DNA from: Prolixibacter denitrificans
GTDB taxonomy: Bacteria; Bacteroidota; Bacteroidia; Bacteroidales; Prolixibacteraceae
DNA length: 64,000 nucleotides
Assembly: GCF_003014495.1 (NCBI RefSeq)
Contig: NZ_PYGC01000004.1
Location: 186,001-250,000, forward strand
Reading direction: 5' to 3'
Part shown: piece after piece, positions 54,351 to 64,000 of the stretch
How positions within the stretch are numbered: position 1 is the stretch's first letter
Layout of the letters: every line of letters begins with the position of its first letter
Made by a program: the position numbers and the translations under genes
The notes under the pieces: generated by a model
Seen by the model: the letters and a program-made list of their open reading frames with translations, nothing else
Databases searched by the model: none
What the model was told of the DNA's origin: nothing

Positions 54351-55154
54351 ATGAAAAGAAATACAAATTATTTCGGGAAACCGTTATTAGCAGCATTATT
54401 TTTATTGACTACCTGTTTCACATTTGCTCAGAGCTCCGACAGTACGGACATTTTCAATCATTTTTCCGGCGCTATTTCCATTACGAATAAAGGAATCTCC
54501 ACGGTTCCCTCGTTTACACTGGGAAAACCAGCTGCCGAACTGGACCTGTGGGTAGGCAAAGGCAATTTGCGCTTCGAACCCATTATTCGCATATCGATGG
54601 AGGGAAAGCCCTGGTCGCTGATATTCTGGTGGCGCTACAAATTCGTTGAAAATGAAAACTTCCGGTTCAGAGTAGGAGCTCACCCCGCCTTGCTTTTCAA
54701 AACCGTAACAGCGGAAACAAACGGCGTTTCCCAGGAAATTATCCGGACCTACCGGTACCTGGCAACCGACCTTGCCCCCACTTTTTTTCTTACCAGAAAT
54801 ATCAGTGTTGGTCCCTATTACCTCTATTCGCGTAGCCTCGAAAAAGATGTGGCGCGAAACACGCACTATATTTCCATGGTGGGAAGTTTTTCAAACATCA
54901 AACTATTTGAAGATGTAGCGTTTGGTATTACTCCACAGGTCTACTACCTCAGGCTGGACCAACGCGATGGCCTTTATGCCACATCAGCTTTTTCTCTGAC
55001 CAAAAAGGATTCTCCGTTTTCCATTGCTGCCATCATCAACAAAAAAATCGATAGCCAAATTGCAGGAGAGGACTTTTTATGGAACGTAAGCCTGGTTTAT
55101 TCGTTCAATAAGAAATATGTTGCATCGGAAATGTCCTTCATCAATAAAGATTAA
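54351..55154 (+). CDS. Outer-membrane beta-barrel-like protein
   Basis: A 267-residue protein with a signal peptide ending in CFTFAQ and alternating beta strands with aromatic ends (LWVGKGNLRFEPIIRISM, SLIFWWRYKFV, and a final VSLVYSFNKKYVASEMSF). It appears to be a small porin-like barrel; no named family. It precedes an AraC gene by 13 bp and may be under its control. Confidence 0.7.
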   Translation: MKRNTNYFGKPLLAALFLLTTCFTFAQSSDSTDIFNHFSGAISITNKGISTVPSFTLGKPAAELDLWVGKGNLRFEPIIRISMEGKPWSLIFWWRYKFVENENFRFRVGAHPALLFKTVTAETNGVSQEIIRTYRYLATDLAPTFFLTRNISVGPYYLYSRSLEKDVARNTHYISMVGSFSNIKLFEDVAFGITPQVYYLRLDQRDGLYATSAFSLTKKDSPFSIAAIINKKIDSQIAGEDFLWNVSLVYSFNKKYVASEMSFINKD

Positions 55155-55167
55155 CTTAACTGATAAA

Positions 55168-56079
55168 ATGGATTTCAAGATGGAAGATGCAGAAAAATTA
55201 GAAGAATTTTACCAACGGAAATTCGACTGGATACCCGATAACATTCACAACGATCTGGGACATTTCAATGTATTCAGGGTTGAACCTTTTACCGTAAAGC
55301 CACCTCGCCCGGTTCCTTACCGGAGGCGCGATTATTACAAAGTCACCCTGATTATCGGGGAGAGTACCATACACTATGCCGACCGGGTTTTAAAAATCGG
55401 AAAGCAGGCGCTGGTCTTCTCCAACCCACAGATTCCCTACAAATGGGAACATTCCGAATCGATGCACAGCGGCTACTACTGCATTTTCAACCAGCATTTC
55501 TTTCGACAATACGGCAATCCGGAACAATATGAAGTATATCAGCCGAATGGTTTGCATGTGTTCGATTTGTCGGACGAACAGGTGGCAAAGGTTAGTGGTG
55601 TTTACGAGCGAATGTTCGAGGAAATCAACTCCGATTACATTCACAAGTACGATGTATTGCGGAACCTGGTATTTGAGTTGCTCCATTTTGCCATGAAGAT
55701 GCAACCCAACTCCAACCTGGTAAAACAACAAATCGATGCCAATCAACGCATTTCCACATTGTTTATGGAACTACTTGAGCGCCAGTTTCCCATCGATGAT
55801 TCTCATCCCAAAATCAATCTTCGCTCCGCATCCGACTTTGCCACACAATTAAATGTGCATGTTAATCACCTGAACCGGGCGATAAAAAATACCGCACAAA
55901 AAACAACCACGCAGCTTATCTCCGACCGCATATTACAGGAATCCAAAGTAATGCTGAAACACAGCAGCTGGAATATCTCAGAAATAGCCTACGCGCTCGG
56001 CTTTTCGGAAGTAACTCACTTCAATAACTTCTTTAAAAAACACACGGAAATGACACCTACAAAATTCAGGAATGTTTGA
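55168..56079 (+). CDS. AraC family regulator of the redox gene cluster
   Basis: A 303-residue AraC regulator: an N-terminal cupin-like sensor (DRVLKIGKQALVFSNPQIPYKWEH) and C-terminal HTH domain (FATQLNVHVNHLNRAIKN, then ISEIAYALGFSEVTHFNNFFKKHTEMTPTKFR). The ATG at 55168 follows the stop of the barrel gene by 13 bp; a longer reading frame starting within that gene is less likely. The aldo/keto reductase begins 85 bp later in the same direction. Regulation of the downstream redox genes is inferred from order. Confidence 0.88.
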   Translation: MDFKMEDAEKLEEFYQRKFDWIPDNIHNDLGHFNVFRVEPFTVKPPRPVPYRRRDYYKVTLIIGESTIHYADRVLKIGKQALVFSNPQIPYKWEHSESMHSGYYCIFNQHFFRQYGNPEQYEVYQPNGLHVFDLSDEQVAKVSGVYERMFEEINSDYIHKYDVLRNLVFELLHFAMKMQPNSNLVKQQIDANQRISTLFMELLERQFPIDDSHPKINLRSASDFATQLNVHVNHLNRAIKNTAQKTTTQLISDRILQESKVMLKHSSWNISEIAYALGFSEVTHFNNFFKKHTEMTPTKFRNV

Positions 56080-56152
56080 TTTTCGTAACTAGTGGTTTGA
56101 AATCTGTTAGTTCTTTTGTCGAACTGTGGCAACCGTTGTAACACTACGCTAA

Positions 56153-57184
<1,032 letters not shown>

Positions 57185-57589
57185 ACCGGTTTGAAAAACG
57201 ATATAATAAAGCAAACTCCGGGGAAAAGTGCGTTGAGAAAAACTGAACGCTTCGTTCCCCGGAGTTTTTTGTCAGGAATAGTACCGTAGATCGCGAATAA
57301 GGGTATTTATTTAAGTAATTTAGGTAGACGATAAAGATTAAACCAAACCAACATTATAACGTCCAAACATATGCGGCTGAAAAATCTTTAAAAGAGCATC
57401 TTATACAGAAAAACGCTGGTTTAACTACCCCCTTGCACTCCGATTCCGTAATATGGGTAATTAAATCAGTAATGCGTATAACAACCGGCTAATCAATTAT
57501 CAGGAACTTTGCATTGTCAATCTGATAAAAGTGAAGTTTATGATATCTGAGAAATACAATACTTACAAATCAACTAATACCAACTAATC
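57185..57589. other. 405-bp non-coding region before the esterase gene
   Basis: Holds the terminator at 57213-57267 and an AT-rich leader. A weak promoter-like sequence GAACTTTGCATTG is found near 57507. No gene or RNA is supported. Confidence 0.6.
57213..57267 (+). terminator. Intrinsic terminator of the aldo/keto reductase gene
   Basis: AAACTCCGGGGAA (57213-57225) pairs with TTCCCCGGAGTTT (57255-57267), with an inner GCGTT/AACGC stem, followed by TTT. Confidence 0.88.
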
Positions 57590-58768
57590 ATGAAACAACT
57601 TCTCTTCACCTTACTTTTCGCATTCGTTTCCTGTTTGTCTTATGGGCAGCAGGATCTATTTCATTCTAATCCGATTGTTTCTCCGGAAATAAATGCAGAC
57701 CACACGGTCACTTTCCGAATTATGGCACCAAACGCTAAGGAAGTAAGCGCTTCCGGCAGTCTGGATGGTGAGCATGCCTTTGCAAACATCACTTATGAAA
57801 TGCAAAAAGGAGACAGTGGTGTCTGGACCTTCACGACGCCGGTTTTGCCGTCCGAATTCTACCGGTACCATTTTACGGTAGATGGTGTGCGAACCGTTGA
57901 CCCGGCCAATGCTCATGCCATTCGTGATGTGGGTAACATCTCGAATGTCTTTCTTATCGGTGGCGGCAAAGCTGACCTCTACAAAGTTAACGACGTTCCT
58001 CACGGTACGGTTGCTTACCGGTGGTACAATTCCCCCGGGAATGGTATGATGCGCAGATTATCGGTTTACACTCCTCCGGGTTATGAGAACAGTACAGCGA
58101 AATTCCCTGTTTTGTACCTGTTTCATGGCGTTGGCGGTGACGAAGAAGCCTGGTTAGGTTCAGGAAGAGCATCTGAGATTATGGATAACCTGATTGCCCA
58201 GGGAAAGGCTGAACCCATGATTGTGGTGATGACCAATGGCAATGTTTCACAGGAGGCCGCACCAGGTGAAGGAATTCAGGGATTCGTGAAACCGACATTT
58301 ATGCTTCCGCATACCATGGACGGGAAGTTTGAGGAGACATTTATCGATGTGATGAAATTCATCGAAAGCAATTACCGCACTCCGGCAACAAAAGAGAGCC
58401 GTGCCATAGCCGGCTTATCTATGGGAGGTTTTCATACAGCGAATATTTCATTGTATTATCCGAATACCTTCGACTATGTGGGATTGTTTTCATCTGCATT
58501 GGGTGTTCGTCCGATGAACAACAATCCGTCACCGGTATACCAAAACCAGGATGAAAAACTCAAACAGCAGATGGAGAATGGATACAAACTATACTGGATG
58601 GGCATGGGTGTTGACGATATGCCCATGATTTACAACGGAAATAAGAATTTCAGGGAAAAGATGGATAGCATAGGCATGAAATATGAATATGTAGAATCCA
58701 AAGGCGGACACACCTGGAATAACTGGCGCGATTATTTATCCATTTTTGCCCAACGATTGTTTAAGTAG
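57590..58768 (+). CDS. Secreted esterase with N-terminal CBM48-like domain
   Basis: A 392-residue protein with a signal peptide (ending in SYGQ), a CBM48/E-set domain (VTFRIMAPNAKEVSASGSLD, residues about 30-110) and an esterase-D (XynZ-type) alpha/beta hydrolase. The oxyanion-hole segment is YLFHGVGGDEEAW, the nucleophile Ser is in AGLSMGGFHTA and the His is in KGGHTWNNWRDY. The layout is that of feruloyl or acetyl esterases acting on plant or algal polysaccharides. The 195 bp after the gene hold no ORF. Confidence 0.9.
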   Translation: MKQLLFTLLFAFVSCLSYGQQDLFHSNPIVSPEINADHTVTFRIMAPNAKEVSASGSLDGEHAFANITYEMQKGDSGVWTFTTPVLPSEFYRYHFTVDGVRTVDPANAHAIRDVGNISNVFLIGGGKADLYKVNDVPHGTVAYRWYNSPGNGMMRRLSVYTPPGYENSTAKFPVLYLFHGVGGDEEAWLGSGRASEIMDNLIAQGKAEPMIVVMTNGNVSQEAAPGEGIQGFVKPTFMLPHTMDGKFEETFIDVMKFIESNYRTPATKESRAIAGLSMGGFHTANISLYYPNTFDYVGLFSSALGVRPMNNNPSPVYQNQDEKLKQQMENGYKLYWMGMGVDDMPMIYNGNKNFREKMDSIGMKYEYVESKGGHTWNNWRDYLSIFAQRLFK

Positions 58769-58963
58769 AAAATACCCCATACTTCATCGGCAGTTTTGTG
58801 AGCAACGATAAGGCTGCCGGTGATGCTTCCTCAATGGTACGAACAGGATACCATGGTTTGAAATTCTTATTCATTGGATTGATTATCGTTAACCGCTTTT
58901 TGCACGCGCTCCAAAATACCTAAGCGGGAAAGCAGGATTTTCAATCGAAAAAACAGGAAGTGT

Positions 58964-59536
58964 ATGAATCAGGCCAACAGAGACATTTTTGAGAGACTTC
59001 AATCGGGAGAGTCAGTTCCGTATACCGACCCTCAACACAAACAGATAGCAGACGCAGGTGCATACACGAGAAAGTTGATAGCAGAACTCAACACTTCTGC
59101 CGACGTGGACCATATACGCAGCTTGTTAAGTGAAATTACGGGTACGAAAATCGATGACAGCACCATCGTATTTCCTCCTTTTCACATCAATATCGGGAAG
59201 TTTACCCGTATCGGGAAAAACGTATTTATCAACTTCTCCTGTACCTGTCTCGATATGGGAGGTATTACCATCGAAGACGATGCACTGATCGGCCCTAATG
59301 TAAGTCTGCTGACGGAATACCATCCGCTGGAACCATCGCAAAGAAAAGCGCTTTCGGTGCAACCGGTTCGTATCAAACGTAATGCATGGTTAGGAGCCGG
59401 AGTGACCATTCTTCCCGGCGTTACGGTTGGCGAAAATTCAGTGGTGGCAGCAGGAGCCGTTGTATCAAAAGATGTGCCTGACAATACGGTGGTAGGTGGC
59501 ATTCCCGCCAAGGTGATGAAAAATCTCGGGGAATAG
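58964..59536 (+). CDS. Sugar O-acetyltransferase (maltose/galactoside type)
   Basis: A 190-residue left-handed beta-helix acetyltransferase. Typical are FPPFHINIGKFTRIGKNVFI, TIEDDALIGPNVSLLTEYHPLEP with the catalytic His, and the hexapeptide run GAGVTILPGVTVGENSVVAAGAVV. Uses acetyl-CoA to acetylate sugars, in the cytoplasm. Length typical of LacA/Maa. Confidence 0.92.
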   Translation: MNQANRDIFERLQSGESVPYTDPQHKQIADAGAYTRKLIAELNTSADVDHIRSLLSEITGTKIDDSTIVFPPFHINIGKFTRIGKNVFINFSCTCLDMGGITIEDDALIGPNVSLLTEYHPLEPSQRKALSVQPVRIKRNAWLGAGVTILPGVTVGENSVVAAGAVVSKDVPDNTVVGGIPAKVMKNLGE

Positions 59537-59624
59537 CTGGCGAACAGCGAAAGCCCGAAAGGCACTATCACGACAAAAGCGAGTAAAGACTGACAGGCAA
59601 ACTAATCACTAAAACAGTTGACAT

Positions 59625-60113
59625 ATGAAAACAATCAGCAAGAAAGTATTATTCGTTGCGAGTGTTACGCTCTTCGTCATGTTCAGCATGGTTTGTGCCG
59701 GACAGGAACCGACAGCAAAAAGTGACGGAATTTTCCCGGAAGGAAGATTGGCTCCTGCCAAATTCTTTACAGGAAATGCGTGGGTGACCGGATTGGTAGC
59801 TAACGACTCTGTTTTTACCACCGCAGCCGGAAGCGTGTTCTTCGAAGCCGGCGCCAGAAGCAACTGGCATCTGCACCCGAGCGGTCAGATTCTGATCGTC
59901 ACTTCCGGAGTGGGTTATCACCAGATTAAAGGACAGCCCATCGAGATCATCCGGAAAGGCGATGTGGTCAAGTGTCCGCCCGATGTTTTACACTGGCACG
60001 GTGCTTCCAAAGACAGTAGTATGTCACATATCTACATTCTGCCGAATACTGAAAAAGGCATGGTTGAATGGAAAGGTCCGGTGACAGACGAAGAGTACGC
60101 AAACATCGACTAA
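59625..60113 (+). CDS. Exported cupin protein (paralogue of the 63.4-kb cupin)
   Basis: A 162-residue protein with a signal peptide (VLFVASVTLFVMFSMVCAGQ) and a cupin domain whose metal ligands are in SNWHLHPSGQ and DVLHWHGAS. Residues from about 68 on are closely related to the cytosolic cupin at 63365-63763 (GARSNWHLHPSGQILIVTSG against [20 protein letters not shown]). The two seem to act on related compounds in different compartments. Function unknown; in the redox cluster. Confidence 0.85.
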   Translation: MKTISKKVLFVASVTLFVMFSMVCAGQEPTAKSDGIFPEGRLAPAKFFTGNAWVTGLVANDSVFTTAAGSVFFEAGARSNWHLHPSGQILIVTSGVGYHQIKGQPIEIIRKGDVVKCPPDVLHWHGASKDSSMSHIYILPNTEKGMVEWKGPVTDEEYANID

Positions 60114-60163
60114 GTATAAGGGGTCAGAACGAACCAAATGGTGTCTCATAAAATTGAACTAGC

Positions 60164-60934
60164 ATGGCAAGAATATTCATAACAGGCTCATCCGACGGAC
60201 TTGGACTTTTAGCTGCTAAAGCACTGGTCTCACAAGGCCACCAGGTGGTTCTTCATGCCCGGAACGAGGAACGGGCAAAATCCGCGATGAACGACGTTCC
60301 AGGTGCTGAAAACGTTCTCATCGGTGACTTGTCGAGTATGGAAGAAACTAAACGGCTGGCGGAACAGGTGAATAAGTCCGGCCCTTTCCATGCCATAATA
60401 CACAATGCGGGAATCATCAACTCACAGGGTAACACCAAAAGCAGTGATGGATTGCCGAGAATATTTGCTGTAAACACCATTGCTCCTTACATCCTGACAG
60501 CGATGATCAAGCGGCCTGAACGATTGATTTACCTCAGTTCGAGCATGCATCGGCAGGGTGAAGCAAGTAAAGACAGGTTGGAGTCTATTCTCGAAGGCAA
60601 AAATTTTCCAAGCTATTCGGATACCAAGTTGCATGACTTGATACTGGCACTTGCCGTAGCCCGGAAATGGCCGGAAGTATCTTCCAATGCGGTTGATCCG
60701 GGATGGGTCCCCACCAAGATGGGCGGCCGAAGTGCACCGGATGACCTGGAAAAGGGATTCCTTACCCAGATTTGGTTGGCCGTCGGGCAGGATAAAGAAG
60801 CAACTATCAGTGGCCGCTACCTGCATCACCAAAAGGAAATGAATTGTCACCCGCAGGCGAAGGATGAAGGAATTCAGGAAAAATTATTGTCAGTCTGTGA
60901 GCAATTAACAGGGATACCATTCCCCCATCGATAA
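60164..60934 (+). CDS. Short-chain dehydrogenase/reductase
   Basis: A 256-residue SDR with the NAD(P)-binding TGSSDGLG motif near residue 6, the conserved NAG in IIHNAGI, the catalytic Ser in LIYLSSSM and the YxxxK motif in SYSDTKLHD. Substrate unknown. It is 50 bp after the cupin and 40 bp before the alcohol dehydrogenase, so the three may be in one transcript. Confidence 0.9.
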   Translation: MARIFITGSSDGLGLLAAKALVSQGHQVVLHARNEERAKSAMNDVPGAENVLIGDLSSMEETKRLAEQVNKSGPFHAIIHNAGIINSQGNTKSSDGLPRIFAVNTIAPYILTAMIKRPERLIYLSSSMHRQGEASKDRLESILEGKNFPSYSDTKLHDLILALAVARKWPEVSSNAVDPGWVPTKMGGRSAPDDLEKGFLTQIWLAVGQDKEATISGRYLHHQKEMNCHPQAKDEGIQEKLLSVCEQLTGIPFPHR

Positions 60935-60974
60935 ACCAAAATCTCTAATACGTAAACTCAAAACTAGAAACACC

Positions 60975-62180
60975 ATGAAAGAAAATGGAAAACAACCATC
61001 GAGAAGAAGGTTCATTCAGCAAACGGCTATGGCCGGAGCTGGTGCAAGCTTATTGCTTTCCAATCCGCTGCAAGCTTTTTCTCAAAATGATCATTCAAAC
61101 ACAAGAAATATGAGTCAAAATATTAAATCGAAGGGCTATGCAGCAGTCGATACTTCAGGCAAGCTTCAACCCTGGGAATTTGAGCGCCGGCCTGTTGGCG
61201 ATAATGATATCCAAATCGATATTAAGTATGCCAGCATCTGTCACTCGGATATTCACCAAATGAAAGGGCACTGGGGACCGCAAAAGTACCCGCAGGTTCC
61301 CGGACATGAGATTGCGGGTATTGTTACCGCAGTTGGTAAGAATGTTACCAAATTTAAAGTAGGCGACCGTGCCGGTGTAGGCTGTATGGTCGATAGCTGC
61401 ATGGAATGCGATAGCTGTCAGCATGGAGAAGAGCACTACTGCGAAAATGGCCAAACGCTGTTTACCTACGGTTATCCCGACAAGAAATCGCCCACCGGCA
61501 TTACCCAGGGTGGTTACTCTACGAACATTGTCGTCAGAGACCATTTTGCGGTTCACATTCCGGAGCATATCAGCCTTCAGGAGGCTGCACCTCTTTTGTG
61601 TGCGGGAATTACCACTTATTCTCCGTTGATCAAAGAAGATTTTAAAATTGGAGATAAAGTTGGTGTTGCCGGGATTGGTGGTTTAGGCCACATGGCCGTG
61701 AAGCTGGCGGTATCGAAAGGTGCCGAAGTTTATGCTTTTACCACGTCTCCCGATAAAGTCGAAGATATTAAGTCATGGGGAGCCAAAGAGGTCATTGTAG
61801 TTGATGAAGCATTTAAAAATATGCACCCGTACAATAAGAAGCTGGATTACATGATTTGTACCATTCCTTACCAGTTTAATGTGGCCCCTTATGTGGCTTG
61901 CGTAAAACCCTACGGTAACTTCACGTATGTGGGAATGCCCGAAGGTTTTCAGATCAACCTCAGCAACATTGCCTTAGCCGCTACCCGGGTTAATTTCAAT
62001 GCTTCGCTGATTGGCGGAATGCCTGAAACACAGGAAGTCGTTCATTATTGCGCTGACAACGGCATCAGACCTGAAATCCAAATGATTTCTGCTGAACAAA
62101 TTAATGATGCCTGGGAAAAAGTAGTGAACAAAGAAGCACGCTATCGATACGTGATCGATGCAGCTACTTTTGAATCTTAA
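60975..62180 (+). CDS. Zinc alcohol dehydrogenase with Tat signal (YahK/CAD type)
   Basis: A 401-residue protein. The N-terminal extension contains RRRFIQQTAMAGAGASLLLS, a clear Tat leader. The dehydrogenase begins near Met46 (MSQNIKSKGYAAVD), which is the normal start of YahK-type enzymes, and has the catalytic Zn ligands in ASICHSDIH and VPGHEIAG, the four-Cys structural site in SCMECDSCQHGEEHYC, and the GIGGLGHMAVKLA cofactor motif. NADPH-dependent reduction of aldehydes is expected. ATG at 61110 could give a cytosolic form. The next gene starts 47 bp on. Confidence 0.9.
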   Translation: MKENGKQPSRRRFIQQTAMAGAGASLLLSNPLQAFSQNDHSNTRNMSQNIKSKGYAAVDTSGKLQPWEFERRPVGDNDIQIDIKYASICHSDIHQMKGHWGPQKYPQVPGHEIAGIVTAVGKNVTKFKVGDRAGVGCMVDSCMECDSCQHGEEHYCENGQTLFTYGYPDKKSPTGITQGGYSTNIVVRDHFAVHIPEHISLQEAAPLLCAGITTYSPLIKEDFKIGDKVGVAGIGGLGHMAVKLAVSKGAEVYAFTTSPDKVEDIKSWGAKEVIVVDEAFKNMHPYNKKLDYMICTIPYQFNVAPYVACVKPYGNFTYVGMPEGFQINLSNIALAATRVNFNASLIGGMPETQEVVHYCADNGIRPEIQMISAEQINDAWEKVVNKEARYRYVIDAATFES

Positions 62181-62227
62181 TAGCATATTATTCACAATCA
62201 ATTTTATAATTAAAAGAGATATTAGTT

Positions 62228-63094
62228 ATGGTTTTAGAAGAAAGGTTTACACTATCAAATGGAGTTGAGATCCCAAAACTAGGTCTCGGAACATGGTTTA
62301 TTAGTGACGAAGATGTTGTGCAGGCCGTGAAAGAAGCCACCCAAATGGGTTACCGGCATATCGATACAGCACAGGCTTACCAGAATGAAAACGGCGTTGG
62401 AAAAGGTATCAAGGCCTGTGGCGTGAAAAGAGAGGATCTGTTTGTCACTACGAAACTGGCTGCAGAAGTCAAATCATATGACGAAGCAGTTGCCTCCATT
62501 GATAATTCACTCAAAACGTTGGGGTTGGATTATATCGACATGATGATCATTCACAGCCCGAAACCATGGATGGAATTCCACGAAGATGATCACTACTTCG
62601 AAGGAAACCGCGAGGCATGGAAAGCGCTGGAAGAAGCTTACAAAGCCGGTAAACTTCGGGCGATTGGAGTTTCAAACTTCGAAAAAGAAGACATCGACAA
62701 TATCCTGGAATCCTGCACGGTGAAACCGATGGTCAACCAGATTCTGGCACACATCAGCAACACACCCAAAGAGTTGATTGAATATTGCCAGGATAAGGGC
62801 ATCCTCGTAGAAGCCTATTCGCCGGTTGCACACGGAGAGCTGATGAAAAATCAGGATGTTATAAAAATGGCTGAGAAATACGGCGTTTCGGTGCCACAGT
62901 TGTCTATTCGTTACGTGCTTCAACTTGATCTTCTTCCATTACCGAAAACCGCGAATCCGGCGCATATGAAAAACAATGCAGAGGTCGATTTCGTGATTTC
63001 GGATGACGACATGGAAGTGTTGAAGAATATGAAAACAATTGAAGATTACGGAGAGGCCAGTATGTTCCCGGTATACGGAGGAAAACTGAAATAA
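62228..63094 (+). CDS. Aldo/keto reductase (2,5-didehydrogluconate reductase type)
   Basis: A 288-residue protein of the AKR5-like group. Tetrad: Asp and Tyr in HIDTAQAYQNE, Lys in FVTTKLAAE, His in MMIIHSPKP. It is cytoplasmic and expected to reduce aldehydes or keto-sugars with NADPH. It is 47 bp after the alcohol dehydrogenase and ends with a terminator. Confidence 0.92.
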   Translation: MVLEERFTLSNGVEIPKLGLGTWFISDEDVVQAVKEATQMGYRHIDTAQAYQNENGVGKGIKACGVKREDLFVTTKLAAEVKSYDEAVASIDNSLKTLGLDYIDMMIIHSPKPWMEFHEDDHYFEGNREAWKALEEAYKAGKLRAIGVSNFEKEDIDNILESCTVKPMVNQILAHISNTPKELIEYCQDKGILVEAYSPVAHGELMKNQDVIKMAEKYGVSVPQLSIRYVLQLDLLPLPKTANPAHMKNNAEVDFVISDDDMEVLKNMKTIEDYGEASMFPVYGGKLK

Positions 63095-63145
63095 CTCAAC
63101 ACATTTTTTGACGATAATTCATTCGTATCATTTAAAAAAAACAGG

Positions 63146-63225
63146 ACTGTCCGGGGAAAAGCAACGGAAGAACAGGGTTTTCATGTTGAACTTGCCCTTC
63201 CTGACAAAGCTTTTTTCCGGACAGT
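63146..63225 (+). terminator. Long-stem terminator after the aldo/keto reductase
   Basis: ACTGTCCGG (63146-63154) is inverted at 63217-63225; the stem extends with GGGAAAAGC against GCTTTTTTCC, and T-rich sequence follows. Confidence 0.75.
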
Positions 63226-63364
63226 AATTTTTGTGATTAGTTAGCTTGTAAGAGACTAAAAACCAGAAGACAGCTATTTAGCATTCATTCTTCCGACTAA
63301 AACCATTTCAGAAAAGCAATTGTTTACATCTGAACAGATACAAATTGATTAATGAAAAGAGATT

Positions 63365-63763
63365 ATGGAAATTATTAAAAACGGCACGCAGCCATCCGTA
63401 AAAGGACCGGAAGCCTGGTTCACAGGCGAAGTGAGGATTGACCCGTTGTTCTCGAAAAAAGAATCGACACACGGTGGAGGAGCAATGGTTACTTTTGAAG
63501 CGGGCGCCAGAACAGCCTGGCATACTCATCCCGCAGGGCAAACTCTCATCGTAACATCAGGATTGGGTTGGATACAGCGAGAAGGCGGTCCCATCGAGGA
63601 AATCCAGCCCGGAGATGTAGTTTATTTTGAACCGGATGAAAAGCACTGGCACGGTGCTTCGGCCAATAAAGCGATGAGTCACATCGCCATCCAGGAAGAG
63701 GTGAACGGTGAAGCCGTAACGTGGATGGAAAAGGTTTCAGACGAACAATATTCAAAAAGTTGA
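63365..63763 (+). CDS. Cytosolic cupin protein
   Basis: A 132-residue cupin without signal peptide. Motifs: [13 protein letters not shown] and EKHWHGAS give the metal ligands. Similar across its length to the exported cupin at 59625-60113. It starts 270 bp after the previous gene and stops 1 bp before the tautomerase ATG. Confidence 0.85.
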   Translation: MEIIKNGTQPSVKGPEAWFTGEVRIDPLFSKKESTHGGGAMVTFEAGARTAWHTHPAGQTLIVTSGLGWIQREGGPIEEIQPGDVVYFEPDEKHWHGASANKAMSHIAIQEEVNGEAVTWMEKVSDEQYSKS

Positions 63764-63764
63764 T

Positions 63765-63992
63765 ATGCCACATTTTCAAATTAAGCTGTTAGAAGGCAAA
63801 ACCGAAGAGCAGAAGAAACAGCTGGCCAAAGAAGTGGTCAAAGCTGCCCAAAAAGTTATTGGTTACGGTGATGAATCCTTTTCCGTGACGATTGAAGATT
63901 TTTCTTACGAAGAATGGAAGAATCAGGTGTATCCCAATGACATTATCGGGCGAAAGGATATTCTCTACAAAGAGCCCGGTTATGAAATGTAA
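63765..63992 (+). CDS. 4-oxalocrotonate tautomerase family protein
   Basis: A 75-residue protein beginning MPHFQIKLLEGKTEEQK, with the Pro1 catalytic base typical of the family and a beta-alpha-beta unit. It catalyses keto-enol tautomerisation of a small acid or carbonyl compound. The adjacent cupin (1 bp apart) is probably in the same operon. It is the last complete gene in the window. Confidence 0.9.
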   Translation: MPHFQIKLLEGKTEEQKKQLAKEVVKAAQKVIGYGDESFSVTIEDFSYEEWKNQVYPNDIIGRKDILYKEPGYEM

Positions 63993-64000
63993 TTGAAACG

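Noticed and set aside
54197-54490. A 97-codon ORF upstream of the barrel protein
   Set aside because: It overlaps the start of the barrel gene in another frame and has no homology; the barrel gene has a proper signal peptide.

Overview
The window is a chromosomal segment of a member of the Bacteroidota, most likely a marine or sediment Marinilabiliales/Prolixibacteraceae-type organism. The evidence is: promoters of the TAnnTTTG type, almost no Shine-Dalgarno sequences, a TonB receptor with a carboxypeptidase-like N-terminal domain, a Bacteroidota-type LptD, DUF4293, ribonuclease Y beside ZapA, and a nickel superoxide dismutase. No rRNA, tRNA, phage or insertion sequence was recognised. The order of the core genes looks intact.

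Layout. 1-9000: the 5' part of a TonB receptor divergent from an AraC regulator, a secreted GH5 glycosidase, a very long Sel1-repeat protein, an HD phosphohydrolase, an exported Ni-SOD and a membrane-anchored serine-hydrolase homologue whose catalytic residues are all replaced. 9000-16100: envelope and replication genes. LptD is divergent from an N-acetylmuramoyl-alanine amidase and an MCE/MlaD-like protein that share a homologous C-terminal SPOR-like domain; dnaA follows. 16100-23200: a DMT transporter, YigZ, then pyrBI preceded by a leader ORF running through an intrinsic terminator (a candidate translation-coupled attenuator), fRMsr-like GAF protein, DUF4293, a prohibitin homologue, nucleoside phosphorylase and SirB1-like protein. 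23200-35400: rny, zapA with a coiled-coil partner, an M23 peptidase overlapping anmK, a C69 dipeptidase, rplS, YitT, a cytoplasmic coiled-coil repeat protein fused to a catalytically dead GH16 fold, and an RsmF-type rRNA methyltransferase.

35500-46400: a PepSY membrane protein followed by a periplasmic PaoABC-type molybdenum aldehyde oxidoreductase, a GxxExxY gene sitting between inverted repeats, a LytS/LytTR two-component pair with a lipoprotein, an S1/P1-type nuclease, a Tat-exported aldo/keto reductase and a GNAT acetyltransferase. 46400-48900 is an accessory stretch: a BIME-like pair of short hairpins bounded by 21-bp direct repeats, a nine-unit 21-bp tandem repeat, and three AT-rich orphan genes.

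48900-64000, all on the plus strand: secreted carbohydrate-related proteins (GH172/DUF2961, PIG-L deacetylase, DUF1593/Sde182, an esterase), then an AraC regulator and a run of redox enzymes (three aldo/keto reductases counting the Tat one upstream, an SDR, a Tat-tagged zinc alcohol dehydrogenase, two paralogous cupins, one exported and one cytosolic, and a tautomerase). Together with PaoABC this suggests substantial capacity for aldehyde and carbonyl turnover on both sides of the inner membrane. The best candidates for undescribed biology are the pyrBI leader, the repeat/GH16 pseudoenzyme, the amidase-MCE pair with a shared SPOR-like tail, and the small repeat elements at 40.2-40.9 kb and 46.4-46.9 kb.
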